Of a stretch of 7,220 nucleotides of DNA, positions 6,179 through 7,220 are shown piece by piece. Source of the stretch: Litorimonas sp964435725. GTDB lineage: Bacteria > Pseudomonadota > Alphaproteobacteria > Caulobacterales > Maricaulaceae. Positions within the stretch are counted from its first letter, which is position 1. The number at the start of each line of letters is the position of its first letter. The notes beneath the pieces were generated by a model. That model had not been told where the DNA came from and ran no database searches. It was given only the letters and a program-made list of their open reading frames with translations. Where the stretch lies: positions 1 through 7,220 of the forward strand of contig CAYTAJ010000104.1 of assembly GCA_964435725.1 (NCBI GenBank), in the 5' to 3' direction. The translations under genes and the position numbers were made by a program.

Positions 6179-7204
6179 TTAGAGTGTAGAGTCTCTCACA
6201 ATGACTTTAAAGTCTAAATTGTGAACAGTCGCGGGTTTTGTTTTCTCTTCCGGATCTATCAAAACCTGGACCGCCTTAAAGCCCATATCGTAGATAGGCT
6301 GCTGCACCGTCGTTAATTGAGGAAAAAGAATACGGGCCAAAGGTGTGTCGTCAAACCCACAAACTGACAACTCTTCCGGGACAGATATTCCCAATTTCAA
6401 AGCGACTGATACGACACCCGCCGCCATGTCATCATTAGACGCAAAAATGGCCGTTGGCCTACCTTCGCCATCCACTAATAACTCTTCTGCGGCTTTCACG
6501 CCCGAACGGAATGAAAAATCCCCTTGTTTAATATCATGGCTATGCACAGTCAGATGTGCATCCGCCATAGCATCTCTAAAACCCTCATATCGCAAAGCTG
6601 TTGCGCTATGATCCGGATGACCTTTTATAAAGCCAATCGTTTTATGTCCTTGTGAAATCAAGAGTTCCGTCATCTCTCGCGCCGCCTGAACATCATCCAT
6701 TTTCACTGTATGCGCTTGCGGCAAATTTTGTGACGGCGCGACAAGAACAAACGGAATTTTCATCTTTTCCAAGAGTTGTATGATAGGTTTTGACTCACTC
6801 AAGGGCGGTGTCAAAATAACGCCATCTACCGGGAGACGGTTGAGTAAACCATTGAAAATCTCTTCTACTTTTTGCCCACCTTCATCCTCTGATACAGATT
6901 CCGGTACCGTCAATGGCTCTGGCACTAGGTGATAACCGAATTTACGGCAGGCATCGATTGCGCCCGATTGAATTTTTGCTATGTAATAAGGACTTGGGTT
7001 ATCATAGACGAGCGCCAACAAATAAGATTTTGAGCTCGCCAAACCTTTCGCCGCCAGATTGGGCGAGTAACGCAGAGCATTCGCCACAGCCATGACCTTC
7101 TCGCGGGTCTTGGAAGCGACATTCGGCTCATTATTCAGCACACGTGAAACCGTCTTCATGGACACGCCAGCTTCTTTGGCTACATCTGTGATAGTTGCCT
7201 TCAT
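6179..7204 (-). CDS. LacI/GalR-family transcriptional regulator, likely local regulator of the ED operon
   Basis: This is a 341-residue protein of normal length for the LacI/GalR family. The N-terminal helix-turn-helix spans about residues 3-24 (ITDVAKEAGVSMKTVSRVLN), where the family's DNA-reading residues sit. A hinge-helix segment follows at about 47-60 (SPNLAAKGLASSKS), with Lys where many family members have Arg. The rest is a periplasmic-binding-protein-like sensor domain with typical patches: LALVYDNPSPYY at 63-74, VDGVILTPP at 126-134, GHKTIGFIKG at 186-195, FASNDDMAAGV at 254-264 and SVCGFDDTPLA at 280-290. A slightly acidic insert at about 100-115 precedes the VDGVI strand. The ATG at 7204 has a TAAGG-type ribosome site 5 nt upstream. 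Its own promoter lies beyond the window. It stands 85 bp upstream of zwf in the same orientation, next to a LacI-style palindrome, so control of the ED genes, and perhaps of itself, is a reasonable inference. The effector cannot be read from the sequence. Confidence 0.95.
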   Translation of the reverse strand: MKATITDVAKEAGVSMKTVSRVLNNEPNVASKTREKVMAVANALRYSPNLAAKGLASSKSYLLALVYDNPSPYYIAKIQSGAIDACRKFGYHLVPEPLTVPESVSEDEGGQKVEEIFNGLLNRLPVDGVILTPPLSESKPIIQLLEKMKIPFVLVAPSQNLPQAHTVKMDDVQAAREMTELLISQGHKTIGFIKGHPDHSATALRYEGFRDAMADAHLTVHSHDIKQGDFSFRSGVKAAEELLVDGEGRPTAIFASNDDMAAGVVSVALKLGISVPEELSVCGFDDTPLARILFPQLTTVQQPIYDMGFKAVQVLIDPEEKTKPATVHNLDFKVIVRDSTL

Positions 7205-7207
7205 TAT

Positions 7208-7214
7208 CCCCTTA
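7208..7214 (-). promoter_or_regulatory. Ribosome binding site of the LacI-family gene
   Basis: On the minus strand the sequence reads TTAAGGGGATA before the ATG at 7204. The TAAGG core, able to pair with the 16S rRNA tail, ends 5 nt before the start codon. This supports the ATG at 7204 as the start. Only 16 bp upstream of the gene are visible, so no promoter or operator can be judged. Confidence 0.6.
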
Positions 7215-7220
7215 ATTGCG

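Overview
The window is a compact, single-strand block of central carbon metabolism from a bacterium, most likely an alphaproteobacterium. Every supportable gene lies on the minus strand, so transcription runs from high to low coordinates. The gene order zwf-pgl-edd-glk, with a LacI-family regulator just upstream, matches the Entner-Doudoroff (ED) cluster I know from Caulobacter and relatives. The base composition looks close to half GC by eye, lower than in Caulobacter itself. That would fit a marine Hyphomonadaceae/Maricaulales-like lineage, but the lineage is only a guess.

Layout in transcription order: a LacI/GalR-family repressor (7204-6179); an 85-bp regulatory gap (6094-6178); zwf, glucose-6-phosphate dehydrogenase (6093-4564); pgl, 6-phosphogluconolactonase (4560-3838); edd, 6-phosphogluconate dehydratase (3834-1975); glk, glucokinase (1978-1025); and a predicted outer-membrane lipoprotein of the SMP-30/gluconolactonase family (1025 to beyond the left edge). 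Junctions in the zwf operon are extremely tight: a 3-nt gap, a 3-nt gap (TAG-GTG-ATG), an ATGA overlap and a TAATG overlap. This points to one mRNA with translational coupling. No gene-free stretch exceeds 85 bp.

Together Glk, Zwf, Pgl and Edd convert glucose to 2-keto-3-deoxy-6-phosphogluconate (KDPG). The aldolase that completes the pathway (Eda) is not in the window. The last gene is the oddest member: an exported lactonase-like lipoprotein fused by overlap to a cytoplasmic sugar-phosphate operon, giving the operon two different lactonases in two compartments.

The 85-bp gap is dense with symmetry. It holds a perfect 14-bp palindrome TGACAGCGCTGTCA that shares bases with a consensus -35 box and is followed on the transcribed strand by a T-rich run. 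It also holds an AT-rich dyad just upstream and another dyad lying across the GTG start of zwf. The likeliest reading is that the neighbouring LacI-family protein controls the ED operon through the 14-bp palindrome. I see no mobile element, CRISPR array, RNA gene or defence system here, and no sign of an entirely new system. The interest lies in the control region and in the exported lactonase.
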